A stretch of DNA of 64,000 nucleotides, taken from positions 370,121 to 434,120 of the forward strand of contig NZ_SNXW01000001.1 in NCBI RefSeq assembly GCF_004362855.1, in the 5' to 3' direction. Both the position numbers and the translations under genes were made by a program. This DNA comes from Aquabacterium commune (lineage in GTDB: Bacteria > Pseudomonadota > Gammaproteobacteria > Burkholderiales > Burkholderiaceae_C). Positions 19,132-27,148 of the stretch are shown one piece after another (positions within the stretch are counted from its first letter, which is position 1; the number at the start of each line of letters is the position of its first letter). The notes below the pieces were generated by a model that was not told the origin of the DNA, did no database searches, and saw nothing but the letters and a program-made list of their open reading frames with translations.

Positions 19132-19674
19132 ATGTCCCTGGCCCACGCACTGCTGACCTCGCTGCAGGAGAAGTCCTCCTCGGGCTACGACCTGGCCCGC
19201 CGCTTCGACAAATCCATCGGATTTTTCTGGCGCGCCACCCACCAGCAAATCTACCGCGAGCTCGCCCGCATGGAGGCCGCGGGCTGGATCGCCTCGCAGG
19301 CCGCCCCGGACGGCGGCCGCACCCGCAAGAAGCTCTACCAGGTCTGCCCGGCTGGCCGCAAGGAGCTCAAGCGCTGGGCGCGCGAGCCCGCCCCCATGGT
19401 CGAGCTGCGCGACGAGCTCATGGTGCGCCTGCGCGCCGACGCCGTCGTCGGGCCGCTGGGCCTGGACAAGGAAATCGAGCGCCGCGCCGCCCTGCACGCC
19501 GAGAAGCTCGCCGCCTACGAGGCCATCGAGGCGCGCGACTTCCCCGCCGGGGCCGAGCTCTCCCGCGAAGCGCGCATCCAGCACCTCATCCTCAAAACGG
19601 GGATCATGTACGAAGCCAGTTGGGTGGCTTGGTCGCAAGAAGCGCTGGCGGTGCTGCAAGACGCCAAGGGCTGA
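19132..19674 (+). CDS. PadR-family transcriptional regulator
   Basis: A 180-residue protein. The PadR winged helix occupies about residues 1-85 (SSGYDLARRFDKSIGFFW, then QIYRELARMEAAGWI and the wing RKKLYQVCPAGRKEL), followed by a C-terminal dimerisation domain of the Vir/PadR type. Family members repress adjacent detoxification or catabolic genes and release DNA when a small ligand binds. It is divergent from fadH with two palindromes between them, so it probably controls fadH and the isomerase, with acyl-CoA or a fatty acid as a reasonable ligand guess. It ends four bases from the convergent GGDEF gene. Confidence 0.93.
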   Translation: MSLAHALLTSLQEKSSSGYDLARRFDKSIGFFWRATHQQIYRELARMEAAGWIASQAAPDGGRTRKKLYQVCPAGRKELKRWAREPAPMVELRDELMVRLRADAVVGPLGLDKEIERRAALHAEKLAAYEAIEARDFPAGAELSREARIQHLILKTGIMYEASWVAWSQEALAVLQDAKG

Positions 19675-19678
19675 GCCC

Positions 19679-20917
19679 TCAGCCACACCCGCCACTGTTC
19701 GCGCCCATGCAGTGGCGATCGCGCCCATCCCGCTTGGCCTGGTACAGCGCGGCATCGGCCTGGCCCGCCACCGCCGGCAACTGCTTGCGGTCGGTCGCCG
19801 GGCAGGCGAGTGCCGCCCCCACGCTGATCGTCACCACCCCGTCCACGCCGCCGCCACCGTGGCGCAGCCCCAGCATGCGCACCGCGGCGCACAGGCGGGC
19901 AGCCACCTCCTCTGCCAGGGCCACATCGGCGTGCGGCAGCAGCACGATGAATTCCTCGCCACCCCACCGCGCCAGGGCCGCATCGGGCTCTCGCAGGGCG
20001 GTCTGCAAGGCTTGCGCCACAAGCTTGAGGCACTGGTCCCCCGCGGGGTGGCCATGGTGGTCGTTGTAGGCCTTGAAATGGTCCACATCGACCAGCAACA
20101 CCGCCAGGCATTCGCCCGAACGCTCGTGCTGGCGCCACTGCGCTTGGGCCACCTCGTCAAAGCGCCGTCGGTTGGGCACACCGGTCAGGGCGTCCTGGCG
20201 CGACAGCGCCGCCATCTGCGCCTGTGAGGCCTCCAACTCGCTGCGCAGCACGGCCTGGCGCTCCTTCTGCTGGAAGCGGCGACGCTCTTCCTTCTCCATG
20301 CGCAAGTTCATGATGAGGGTGTAGCCCGCCACCACGACCAGCACGAGGAAGGCGGGGGCTTCGATCTCCGGGTAGGGCGAGGGTTGGCCCATGGCCAAGC
20401 CCACCGAAGCCACATGACAGGCCACCACGCAGGCAGAAAACAGCAGCGCGAAGCGGAAGCGAAAGCGCTGCACCAGCGTGCCATACACCAGGATGGGCAA
20501 GAGCCCGCAGCGGTACATGCCCGCGTAAGGGCTGTCGGTGCTCACCAGCACCACCGTCAGGCACACCGCCGCCGCCACACCGCTGGCCACGACGACGCCC
20601 TCCAGCCGGTGGGCAGGCATCGCCTTCACCAGCTCGATGTGCCGCCAGGGCGTGTACAAGACGGCCAAGGCCACGGGGGTGAACACCAGCAAACGCAAGC
20701 GGACCGCCAGCCAGAAGGTGTCGGGCGCCATCAACCAGTCGGACAGCAAGAAGAGGTTGAAGATCACCAGCGCCACCACGCCGCTGACCATGAAGTGGCG
20801 GATGCGCGCCTCGTGGGTGCTGTCGATGAAGCGCTGCTCCTGCGCCTCATCGAAGCGCAACACAGGCTGGCGGTGGTCCCTGCGCATCCAGTCGCGCACA
20901 GCCATCACGATGCTCAT
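19679..20917 (-). CDS. Membrane-bound GGDEF diguanylate cyclase
   Basis: A 412-residue protein. Five or six hydrophobic segments fill about residues 40-205, followed by a charged coiled-coil-like linker and a C-terminal GGDEF domain with the active form RWGGEEF. Substrate-binding residues are present in VDVDHFKAYNDHHGH. The inhibitory I-site motif RxxD (REPD) is followed by six residues before GGEEF instead of the usual five, so product inhibition may be altered. The ATG overlaps the stop of the upstream paralogue (ATGA). Confidence 0.93.
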   Translation of the reverse strand: MSIVMAVRDWMRRDHRQPVLRFDEAQEQRFIDSTHEARIRHFMVSGVVALVIFNLFLLSDWLMAPDTFWLAVRLRLLVFTPVALAVLYTPWRHIELVKAMPAHRLEGVVVASGVAAAVCLTVVLVSTDSPYAGMYRCGLLPILVYGTLVQRFRFRFALLFSACVVACHVASVGLAMGQPSPYPEIEAPAFLVLVVVAGYTLIMNLRMEKEERRRFQQKERQAVLRSELEASQAQMAALSRQDALTGVPNRRRFDEVAQAQWRQHERSGECLAVLLVDVDHFKAYNDHHGHPAGDQCLKLVAQALQTALREPDAALARWGGEEFIVLLPHADVALAEEVAARLCAAVRMLGLRHGGGGVDGVVTISVGAALACPATDRKQLPAVAGQADAALYQAKRDGRDRHCMGANSGGCG

Positions 20918-22194
20918 GCCCTGCCCTCCCCGCCCGCCGGCGTGCAGCGGATCACGCCGTCGCTGCCCATGTCACAGACGCGGTTGCGGCCCTGCGCCTT
21001 GGCGGCATAGAGCGCGTCATCGGCACGTTTCATCAGCAGCAAAGCCTCGTCGCCCGGCCGCGGCCGCATCGACGCCACGCCCACGCTCACCGTGACGACC
21101 GGCACGCTTGGCGAGCCGCCATGGGGCACGCCCAGCGCCTGGACGCTGGCCTGGATGCGCTGGGCCACGCTCAGGGCCGAAGCGTGGTCCACGTCGTTCA
21201 TGATGAGCACGAACTCCTCGCCGCCCAAGCGCGCCACCAGATCGCCCGCCCGGCGCGAGCAAGCGCTGAGCGCCCGCGCCACGGCCTGCAGGCAACGGTC
21301 GCCGCTGAGGTGCCCATGGTGGTCGTTGTAGCGCTTGAAGTGGTCGATGTCGATCATCACCAGCGCCATCGGCACCTGCCGCTGCTGCGCGTGCGCCCAG
21401 GTCTGCGCCAGGAAGTCTTCGGCATGGCGGCGGTTGGCCACCTCGGTCAGGGCATCGGTGCGCGCCATGCGGGCCAGTTGCTGGTGCGAGGTGTGCAGCG
21501 CGTCCTGCAGCGCCTGTTCGCGTTGCGCCAGCAGGTAGGCCATGCGCTCGTCGCGCTCCAGGGTGTAGTTGCCGTACAGCGTGAACACGGTGACGGCGCC
21601 CAGCAGCAAGGTGGTGTTGATGGCCAGCACACCCGTGAAGTCGGGCAGCGTGGTGGCCAGGCCCAGTTGCACCGCCATGGTGAACGCACCGAGGGCCAGC
21701 GCCGGCCAGAAGCGCGCCAAGGTACAGGTATAGACCACGATGATGTTGATCTCGACCAGCCTGGCCACCGCCCAGCGCCCCTCTGCCTGCAGCAGGATCA
21801 GCGCCGTCAGCGTCACCGCGAACATGCCCGCCAGGACGATCAGCCACTCGGTGAGCCAGGGGATGCGCAGCGCGTTCAGCACGGCCAACCCGACCAGCAC
21901 GACGGGCCCGAACACCAGCAGGCGCACGGCCAAGGCGAACTTCACGGTGTCTGGCGTCAGCAATGCGTCCGCCACGACCATGCCGGCGAACAACATGACG
22001 GCGGCCAACCCGGCTTCGGTGATGGCACGTCGGCGACTGCCTTCGGCTTGCGCCAGGAAATGGGTTTCCAGTGCCGCAGGGAACGACAGCGCAGGCAAAC
22101 CCTGAGCCAGGGTTTGCTCGACCCGCTCGGCGTGTTCGGCTTCCACCGACATCGCCCCATCCGACCGCATCACTGCCGTGCCCACGCCAGCCAC
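20914..22194 (-). CDS. Membrane-bound GGDEF diguanylate cyclase, paralogue of the downstream gene
   Basis: A 426-residue protein with the same plan as its neighbour: about six membrane segments (residues 60-210), a short linker and a GGDEF domain with RLGGEEF. Here the I-site RAGD is at the normal five-residue distance. The shared layout, DHFKRYNDHHGH motif and end-to-start overlap suggest tandem duplication. The two cytoplasmic cyclase domains probably read different signals through diverged membrane sensors. The start is uncertain: internal ATGs at codons 9 and 15 are possible and the N-terminus carries no clear ribosome site. The 192 bases upstream hold nothing I can identify. Confidence 0.92.
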   Translation of the reverse strand: MAGVGTAVMRSDGAMSVEAEHAERVEQTLAQGLPALSFPAALETHFLAQAEGSRRRAITEAGLAAVMLFAGMVVADALLTPDTVKFALAVRLLVFGPVVLVGLAVLNALRIPWLTEWLIVLAGMFAVTLTALILLQAEGRWAVARLVEINIIVVYTCTLARFWPALALGAFTMAVQLGLATTLPDFTGVLAINTTLLLGAVTVFTLYGNYTLERDERMAYLLAQREQALQDALHTSHQQLARMARTDALTEVANRRHAEDFLAQTWAHAQQRQVPMALVMIDIDHFKRYNDHHGHLSGDRCLQAVARALSACSRRAGDLVARLGGEEFVLIMNDVDHASALSVAQRIQASVQALGVPHGGSPSVPVVTVSVGVASMRPRPGDEALLLMKRADDALYAAKAQGRNRVCDMGSDGVIRCTPAGGEGRA

Positions 22195-22386
22195 TCCCGT
22201 ACAGCCTCAGCCACATCACAGGGAAGGTTGCCATCCCCCACGGAGATGACTATGGCCCCGAGCGGCGCAAAACACACCCGGGATAAACGCCGTGGTCGCT
22301 GGCCGGGCCCCGTCAATGCGGGAGTGCACATGTCACGCCGCGCCGGCACGCTGGGCAGTGCTGCCCCAGGGATGACACTGTGGATC

Positions 22387-23148
22387 TCAGCGAGGGGCCT
22401 GGTTGGCCTCGCCATCGCCACGCTGGCGCAGGCGAGGCTGGCTGAACGGCAGGTTCAGTCGCGCGTGCTCGATCAGCACAGGCATGGGTGGCATCGGCCC
22501 CTGCAGGCGGAAGGCCATCTGCCGGCCGATGCCCACCCTCAGGTTCCCCCGCACCTCGGGGCGCAAGCGCAAATCGACGTCCAGCGGCACCTGCAAAGGC
22601 GCGCGCAACTCGCCGCTGGCCAGCACGTCCAGGTCGAGCGGCACCTCGATCTTGATCGGCACGTCCAGCTTGACGGGCAAGTCCAGCACCAAGGGCACGG
22701 TGACCTCGAAGCGCGGCAGCCAGCTCACCACCGGCACGCTGAGCTGCAGCGAGGTGCGCACCGGCACGCTCTGCGCGACGTGCACCACCGTGTCCACGGG
22801 CACACGGGTCTGCAAGCGGGCCCGCGCCTGCAGGCTGTCAGACACCTCGACCGCCAAAGTCTGGTGCACCGGCACCACCACCCGTGGCGCCAGGTTCACC
22901 CGGGTCTGCAGGGGCGCCGAGACCTCGGCCAGGGCTTGCAGCCCCTCGGGCAGGCGCAATGTGATCGGGTGCTGGCGCAACTCGACGATGGCATCCCAGC
23001 GGGCATAGACGTACCAGGTGGCCGCAAGCATCAGCAAGCCCCACAGCAAGAGCACCGCGACCCCGACCAGCACCAGCGCCACCGGGCGCACCGGGCGGTT
23101 CCAGCCGCGCGGTGGGTGCGCGCCGTGCAGGGTCGCCACAGGCTTCAC
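22387..23148 (-). CDS. Single-pass membrane protein with Val-Pro beta repeats (paralogue B)
   Basis: A 253-residue protein that I cannot assign to a family. After a short basic start (residues 1-25) there is one membrane helix (PVALVLVGVAVLLLWGLLML), then about 200 residues of alternating hydrophobic and polar residues with recurring VPV/VPL/VPI elements roughly every 8-16 residues (for example VTVPLVLDLPVKLDVPIKIE). This points to a long, regular, mostly beta structure outside the cytoplasm. There are no cysteines in the repeat region and no catalytic motif. The GTG start overlaps the stop of the upstream paralogue (GTGA), so both are made together and may form one assembly. Confidence 0.78.
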   Translation of the reverse strand: MKPVATLHGAHPPRGWNRPVRPVALVLVGVAVLLLWGLLMLAATWYVYARWDAIVELRQHPITLRLPEGLQALAEVSAPLQTRVNLAPRVVVPVHQTLAVEVSDSLQARARLQTRVPVDTVVHVAQSVPVRTSLQLSVPVVSWLPRFEVTVPLVLDLPVKLDVPIKIEVPLDLDVLASGELRAPLQVPLDVDLRLRPEVRGNLRVGIGRQMAFRLQGPMPPMPVLIEHARLNLPFSQPRLRQRGDGEANQAPR

Positions 23149-23951
23149 GGCGCGGCGCCCGTGCTGCGGCGCAAGGCCATGGTCACCGCCTCGAAAGGCA
23201 CGGTCAGGTCCATCAGGTCCAGCCCCGCCTTCACCTGCTGCTGCGGGAAGGTCAGCCGGGCCGCCACGGGCTCGGTGATGGGCAGGCGCATGGCCTCGTG
23301 GATGGGCACCTGGGTGTGGATGACCGTGTCGATGCGGGTGCGCAGCGGCTCGGTGATGCGCACCTGGGCCAGCGTGGTGAACGCGATCGGCAGGTCTTTG
23401 TGCACCGGGATGACCATGTCCACCGGCACATCGGCCTTCACCGGCACGCGCCCCTGGATGGGCAGGGTCAGGTTGAAGCCCAGCACGCGGGTGCGCACCT
23501 GGGTGTCGATGTCCACCGTCTGGTCGAGGTGGATGGTCTGGCGCACCGGCACGTCCAGGCGGATGGGCAAGACCGTGTCGATGCTGACCTGCACGGGGAT
23601 GGCGTCTTGGATGGGGATGAGCAGGTCTTGCTGGATGGGCACCCGGACCGGCAAGGTCTGGTCGATCCGCACAGCCACCTGGCGGGTCAGCTCGGCGCGC
23701 ACCGACAGCGCATCGGGCAGGCGCACCAGGGCCTGCTGCTCGCGCAAGGCCACGTTCACGACCAGGTGGTGCCAGGCCCACCAGCCCGCCGCCACGGCCA
23801 GCGCCGACATCAGCAAGATCAGCAACAGCGCCGTCAGGATGAGGTGGCGCCAGGTGATGGTGTGACCATAGACCGCGAGCATGGGGCTCTCGGCCATGGC
23901 GGATGCAGTGGCGCTGGGGGTGTCGGGGGTGTCGGGGGTGTCGGGGCTCAC
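23145..23951 (-). CDS. Single-pass membrane protein with Val-Pro beta repeats (paralogue A)
   Basis: A protein of about 268 residues from a GTG at 23951 (or 250 from the ATG at 23897; neither has a strong ribosome site). The first residues are a three-fold Pro-Asp-Thr repeat encoded by tandem 9-mers. One membrane helix (LILTALLLILLMSALAVAAG) is followed by a beta-rich region with regular VPI/IPI/VPV units (for example TLPVRVPIQQDLLIPIQDAI). The opening of the repeat region (LPDALSVRAELTRQV) parallels the paralogue (LPEGLQALAEVSAPL). No known domain is recognised. Extended beta scaffolds of this kind can bridge the periplasm or bind lipid, but that is only a structural guess. Confidence 0.76.
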   Translation of the reverse strand: MSPDTPDTPDTPSATASAMAESPMLAVYGHTITWRHLILTALLLILLMSALAVAAGWWAWHHLVVNVALREQQALVRLPDALSVRAELTRQVAVRIDQTLPVRVPIQQDLLIPIQDAIPVQVSIDTVLPIRLDVPVRQTIHLDQTVDIDTQVRTRVLGFNLTLPIQGRVPVKADVPVDMVIPVHKDLPIAFTTLAQVRITEPLRTRIDTVIHTQVPIHEAMRLPITEPVAARLTFPQQQVKAGLDLMDLTVPFEAVTMALRRSTGAAP

Positions 23952-24068
23952 GCTTTGACTATGCCACGGGCACAGCGCGCCAAAGGCGGCCAGGCTGGCT
24001 AAGATGCCGCCTGTGTCGCCAGCCAGCCCCGCCGGCTCATTGCCACCTCTTGCCCCAGACATCACACC

Positions 24069-24311
24069 GTGTCCGACCCGTTTTTCAGCCAAGCCTTGTT
24101 CACGCAGCCCTTGTTCGAGCTGGCCACGGCCCAGGCCGTGTTTGCAGCGCTGCAGTCGCTCGCCCAAGCACGGGGTGTGAGCCTGCGCGCGCCGCCGCCC
24201 GAACCCACCACCTGCTGCGGCCGTGGCTGCAACGGCTGCGTCTGGGAGGGCTTTTACGCTGCCGCCACCTTCTGGCGTGACGAGGCCCTGCTGGTGCTTG
24301 ACGTGCTTTAA
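24069..24311 (+). CDS. Oxidoreductase-like domain protein
   Basis: An 80-residue protein starting with GTG. It carries the CCGRGCNGCVWEGFY signature of the oxidoreductase-like N-terminal domain family, with four cysteines that could bind a metal or cluster. Family members are small, widespread in proteobacteria and mitochondria, and of unproven function. It is divergent from the Val-Pro repeat genes and convergent with tssH, whose stop is 19 bases away. Confidence 0.85.
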   Translation: MSDPFFSQALFTQPLFELATAQAVFAALQSLAQARGVSLRAPPPEPTTCCGRGCNGCVWEGFYAAATFWRDEALLVLDVL

Positions 24312-24329
24312 GCCCCAGCCGCGATCGGC

Positions 24330-27143
24330 TCAGTCCACCTGGAAGGTGAAATCGCCCTGGGCGTCGGTGCCGACGTGGATGCGCTGCAGGCGACCGCCCT
24401 GTGCCATGCGCGCCAGCACGTGGTCGGCCACCGCTGGCAGGAGGCTGCCGTTGAGGATGTGGTCCACCGCACGCGCGCCGGTGTCCACCTCGGTGCAGCG
24501 GGCCAGCACGGTGTCGATCAAGGCCTCGTCGTAGGCGAACTCGGCCTGGTGCTGGGCCTGCACGCGCGACGCAATGCGCTCGAGCTTGAGGCGGATCACC
24601 TCGGCCAGCACATCGTCGTGCAAGGGGTAGTAGGGCACCACCTTCGTGCGGCCCACGAACGCGGGCTTGAACGTCTTGTAGAGCACCGGCCGCAGCCCCT
24701 CGGCCAGCGTGTCGGCGTCGGGCATGGCCTCGGGCGCTTTCATCACGGTCCCGCCGACAGCCTCGTCCTGGGCGAAGCAGGCCTGCATGATCTGCTGGGA
24801 GCCCGCGTTCGAGGTCAGGATGATGAGGGTGTGGCGGAAGTCGATCTCGCGGCCCTCGGCATCGTCCATGCGGCCTTTGTCGAAGACCTGGAAGAACATC
24901 TCCAGCACGTCGGGGTGGGCCTTCTCGACCTCGTCAAGCAAGAGCACGCTGTAGGGCTTGCGGCGCACCGCCTCGGTCAGCACCCCACCCTGGCCGTAGC
25001 CCACATAGCCCGGGGGCGAGCCCTTGAGGCCGCTGACGCTGTGGGCCTCCTGGTACTCGCTCATGTTGATGGTGATGAGGTTGCGCTCGCCGCCGTAGAG
25101 GCTGTCGGCCAGGGCCAGGGCCGTTTCGGTTTTGCCCACACCGCTGGGCCCCACGAAGAGGAACACGCCGCGCGGCTTGCACGGATCTTCCAGGCCGGCG
25201 AAGGCGGTGCGCACGCGCTGCGCGATGGCCTCCAGCGCGTGGTCCTGCCCGATGACACGGGCCTGCAGCGCCGCCGACAGGCCACGTGCTGCGGCGACCT
25301 CGTCCTGCACCATCTTGCCCAGGGGGATGCCCGTCCACGACGACACGATGTCGGCCACGACCTGCGCGTCCACCTGCAGGGGCACGAGCGGGCTGGCTGG
25401 CGCATCAGCATGCGCCCCCCCTTGCGCCCCCCCTTGCACACCCTCTTGCCCGCCACGCTGCAAGGCTGCCAGACGGGCCTGCAGCCCTTGGAGTTCGGCG
25501 CGCTCGGCCTCGCTCAGGCCACCGGCGTGCTGCTCGGCGCGCTGGCGCAGGGCCAGGATGTCCTGCACGGCCTGCTGCTCCAGGTGCCAGCGGGCCTCGT
25601 CGGCCTGCAGGCGGGCTTGCAGATCCATGCGCTGCATGCCGAGGGCGTCGAGGCGAGCGGCATGGGAGGCAGGGTGGGCGCTCGGGTGAGAGGCCAGGTG
25701 AGCGCCCTCCAACGCCAGGTGCACGCCTGCGGCGAGCTCGCGCTGCAGCGCCTGCGATTCGGCATCGATCTGCGCCAGGCTGCGGCGGGTGTCTTCGATG
25801 CGGGCAGGCGTGCTGCGCTGACCCAGGGCCACGCGAGCGCACGCTGTGTCCAGCACGCTCACGGCCTTGTCGGGCAGCTGACGGCCGCTGATGTAACGCG
25901 CCGACAGGCGCACCGCCTCGGTGATGGCCTCGTCAAGCAGCTGCACGCCAAAGTGCTGGGCCATCAGCGGCGCCATGCCGCGCAGCATGGCCGCGGCCAC
26001 AGGCTCGCTGGGCTCTTCGACCTTGATGACCTGGAAGCGCCGCGCCAGGGCCGCGTCTTTCTCGACGTGCTGCTTGTACTCGCTCCAGGTGGTGGCCGCG
26101 ATGGTGCGCAACTCGCCGCGCGCCAAGGCGGGCTTGAGCAGGTTGGCCGCGTCACCGCCACCGGCGGGGCCGCCCGCACCGATCAGCGTGTGCGCCTCGT
26201 CGATGAACAGGATGATGGGGTGCGGGCTCTGGCGAACCTCGCCGATGACGTTCTTCAGGCGGTTCTCGAACTCGCCCTTGACCGAGGCCCCGGCCTGGAG
26301 CAAGCCCATGTCCAGCACGTGGATGGCCACGCTCTGCAGCACCTGCGGCACGTCGCCCGCGGCGATGCGCAGGGCCAGGCCCTCGACAACCGCCGTCTTG
26401 CCCACGCCCGCTTCGCCGGTGAGGATGGGGTTGTTCTGGCGCCGGCGCAACAGAATGTCCATGGCCTGGCGGATCTCGGCATCCCGACCGATGACGGGGT
26501 CGAGCTGCCCGGCGCGGGCGCGCTCGGTGAGGTTGGTGGTGAACTGGTCGAGCGCGGGGGTGCGCGCGGGCTGGGCCACACCGGCGCTGCCTTCGCGCGC
26601 ACCCTCACGCACACTTTCGTGCAGTGGCTCGCCCGCGCGGGCAGTCGCGGCAGGCACCTCGAACACAGCCTCAGGTGACGCGGAGGTCAGCTCGGCCAGA
26701 TGGTGCTTGAGCTCGGCCAGCGGGAACTGCCGCAGGCGTGCCGAGGTCTGCACCGCCAGCTGCGCCAAGGTGGGTTCCGTCATCCAGGCCAGCAACAGGT
26801 GCCCGCTGCGGATGCGGCCTTGTGGCGACGCCAGCGAGGCCATCAACCAGGCCTGCTCCAACAAAACAGGCACATGCACCGAGAACACCGGCGGGCGCAT
26901 GCTGTGGCGGGTCTCTCGCTGCAGTTCAGCCTCCAGGTCCTCGCGCAAACCTTCCAGGCTCACACCGGCATGGCGGCACAGCAGGATCAGGTCATTGGCC
27001 GGCTGGGCCAGCAAGGCCAGGAAGATGTGCTCCAGGTCCACCTCGTGGTGCCCGCGCTGTTTGCACAGGACCACGGCCTGTTCGGCCGCGCGCCGGGTGG
27101 CGTCGTTGAGCTTGGCGATCAGCAGTTCGAGCGAATGGGACAT
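24330..27143 (-). CDS. tssH: Type VI secretion ATPase TssH (ClpV)
   Basis: A 937-residue AAA+ disaggregase that pulls apart the contracted TssBC sheath for reuse. The N-terminal domain (about 1-150) precedes two ATPase modules: Walker A GEAGVGKT with Lys249 and GPSGVGKT with Lys671. Walker B motifs are IILFIDEAHTLIGAGG and VLLLDEVEKAHPDV. The middle region between modules is ClpB-like but contains an Ala/Gly/Gln insertion (about 565-590, GGQEGVQGGAQGGAHADAPA). It is the last gene of the minus-strand secretion arm, five bases after tssG. Confidence 0.96.
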   Translation of the reverse strand: MSHSLELLIAKLNDATRRAAEQAVVLCKQRGHHEVDLEHIFLALLAQPANDLILLCRHAGVSLEGLREDLEAELQRETRHSMRPPVFSVHVPVLLEQAWLMASLASPQGRIRSGHLLLAWMTEPTLAQLAVQTSARLRQFPLAELKHHLAELTSASPEAVFEVPAATARAGEPLHESVREGAREGSAGVAQPARTPALDQFTTNLTERARAGQLDPVIGRDAEIRQAMDILLRRRQNNPILTGEAGVGKTAVVEGLALRIAAGDVPQVLQSVAIHVLDMGLLQAGASVKGEFENRLKNVIGEVRQSPHPIILFIDEAHTLIGAGGPAGGGDAANLLKPALARGELRTIAATTWSEYKQHVEKDAALARRFQVIKVEEPSEPVAAAMLRGMAPLMAQHFGVQLLDEAITEAVRLSARYISGRQLPDKAVSVLDTACARVALGQRSTPARIEDTRRSLAQIDAESQALQRELAAGVHLALEGAHLASHPSAHPASHAARLDALGMQRMDLQARLQADEARWHLEQQAVQDILALRQRAEQHAGGLSEAERAELQGLQARLAALQRGGQEGVQGGAQGGAHADAPASPLVPLQVDAQVVADIVSSWTGIPLGKMVQDEVAAARGLSAALQARVIGQDHALEAIAQRVRTAFAGLEDPCKPRGVFLFVGPSGVGKTETALALADSLYGGERNLITINMSEYQEAHSVSGLKGSPPGYVGYGQGGVLTEAVRRKPYSVLLLDEVEKAHPDVLEMFFQVFDKGRMDDAEGREIDFRHTLIILTSNAGSQQIMQACFAQDEAVGGTVMKAPEAMPDADTLAEGLRPVLYKTFKPAFVGRTKVVPYYPLHDDVLAEVIRLKLERIASRVQAQHQAEFAYDEALIDTVLARCTEVDTGARAVDHILNGSLLPAVADHVLARMAQGGRLQRIHVGTDAQGDFTFQVD

Positions 27144-27148
27144 GGTGT

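Noticed and set aside
21121-23865. 914-residue open frame on the plus strand opposite the cyclase and repeat-protein genes
   Set aside because: Composition is that of an antisense shadow, and the minus-strand frames have membrane helices, GGDEF motifs and coupled starts.
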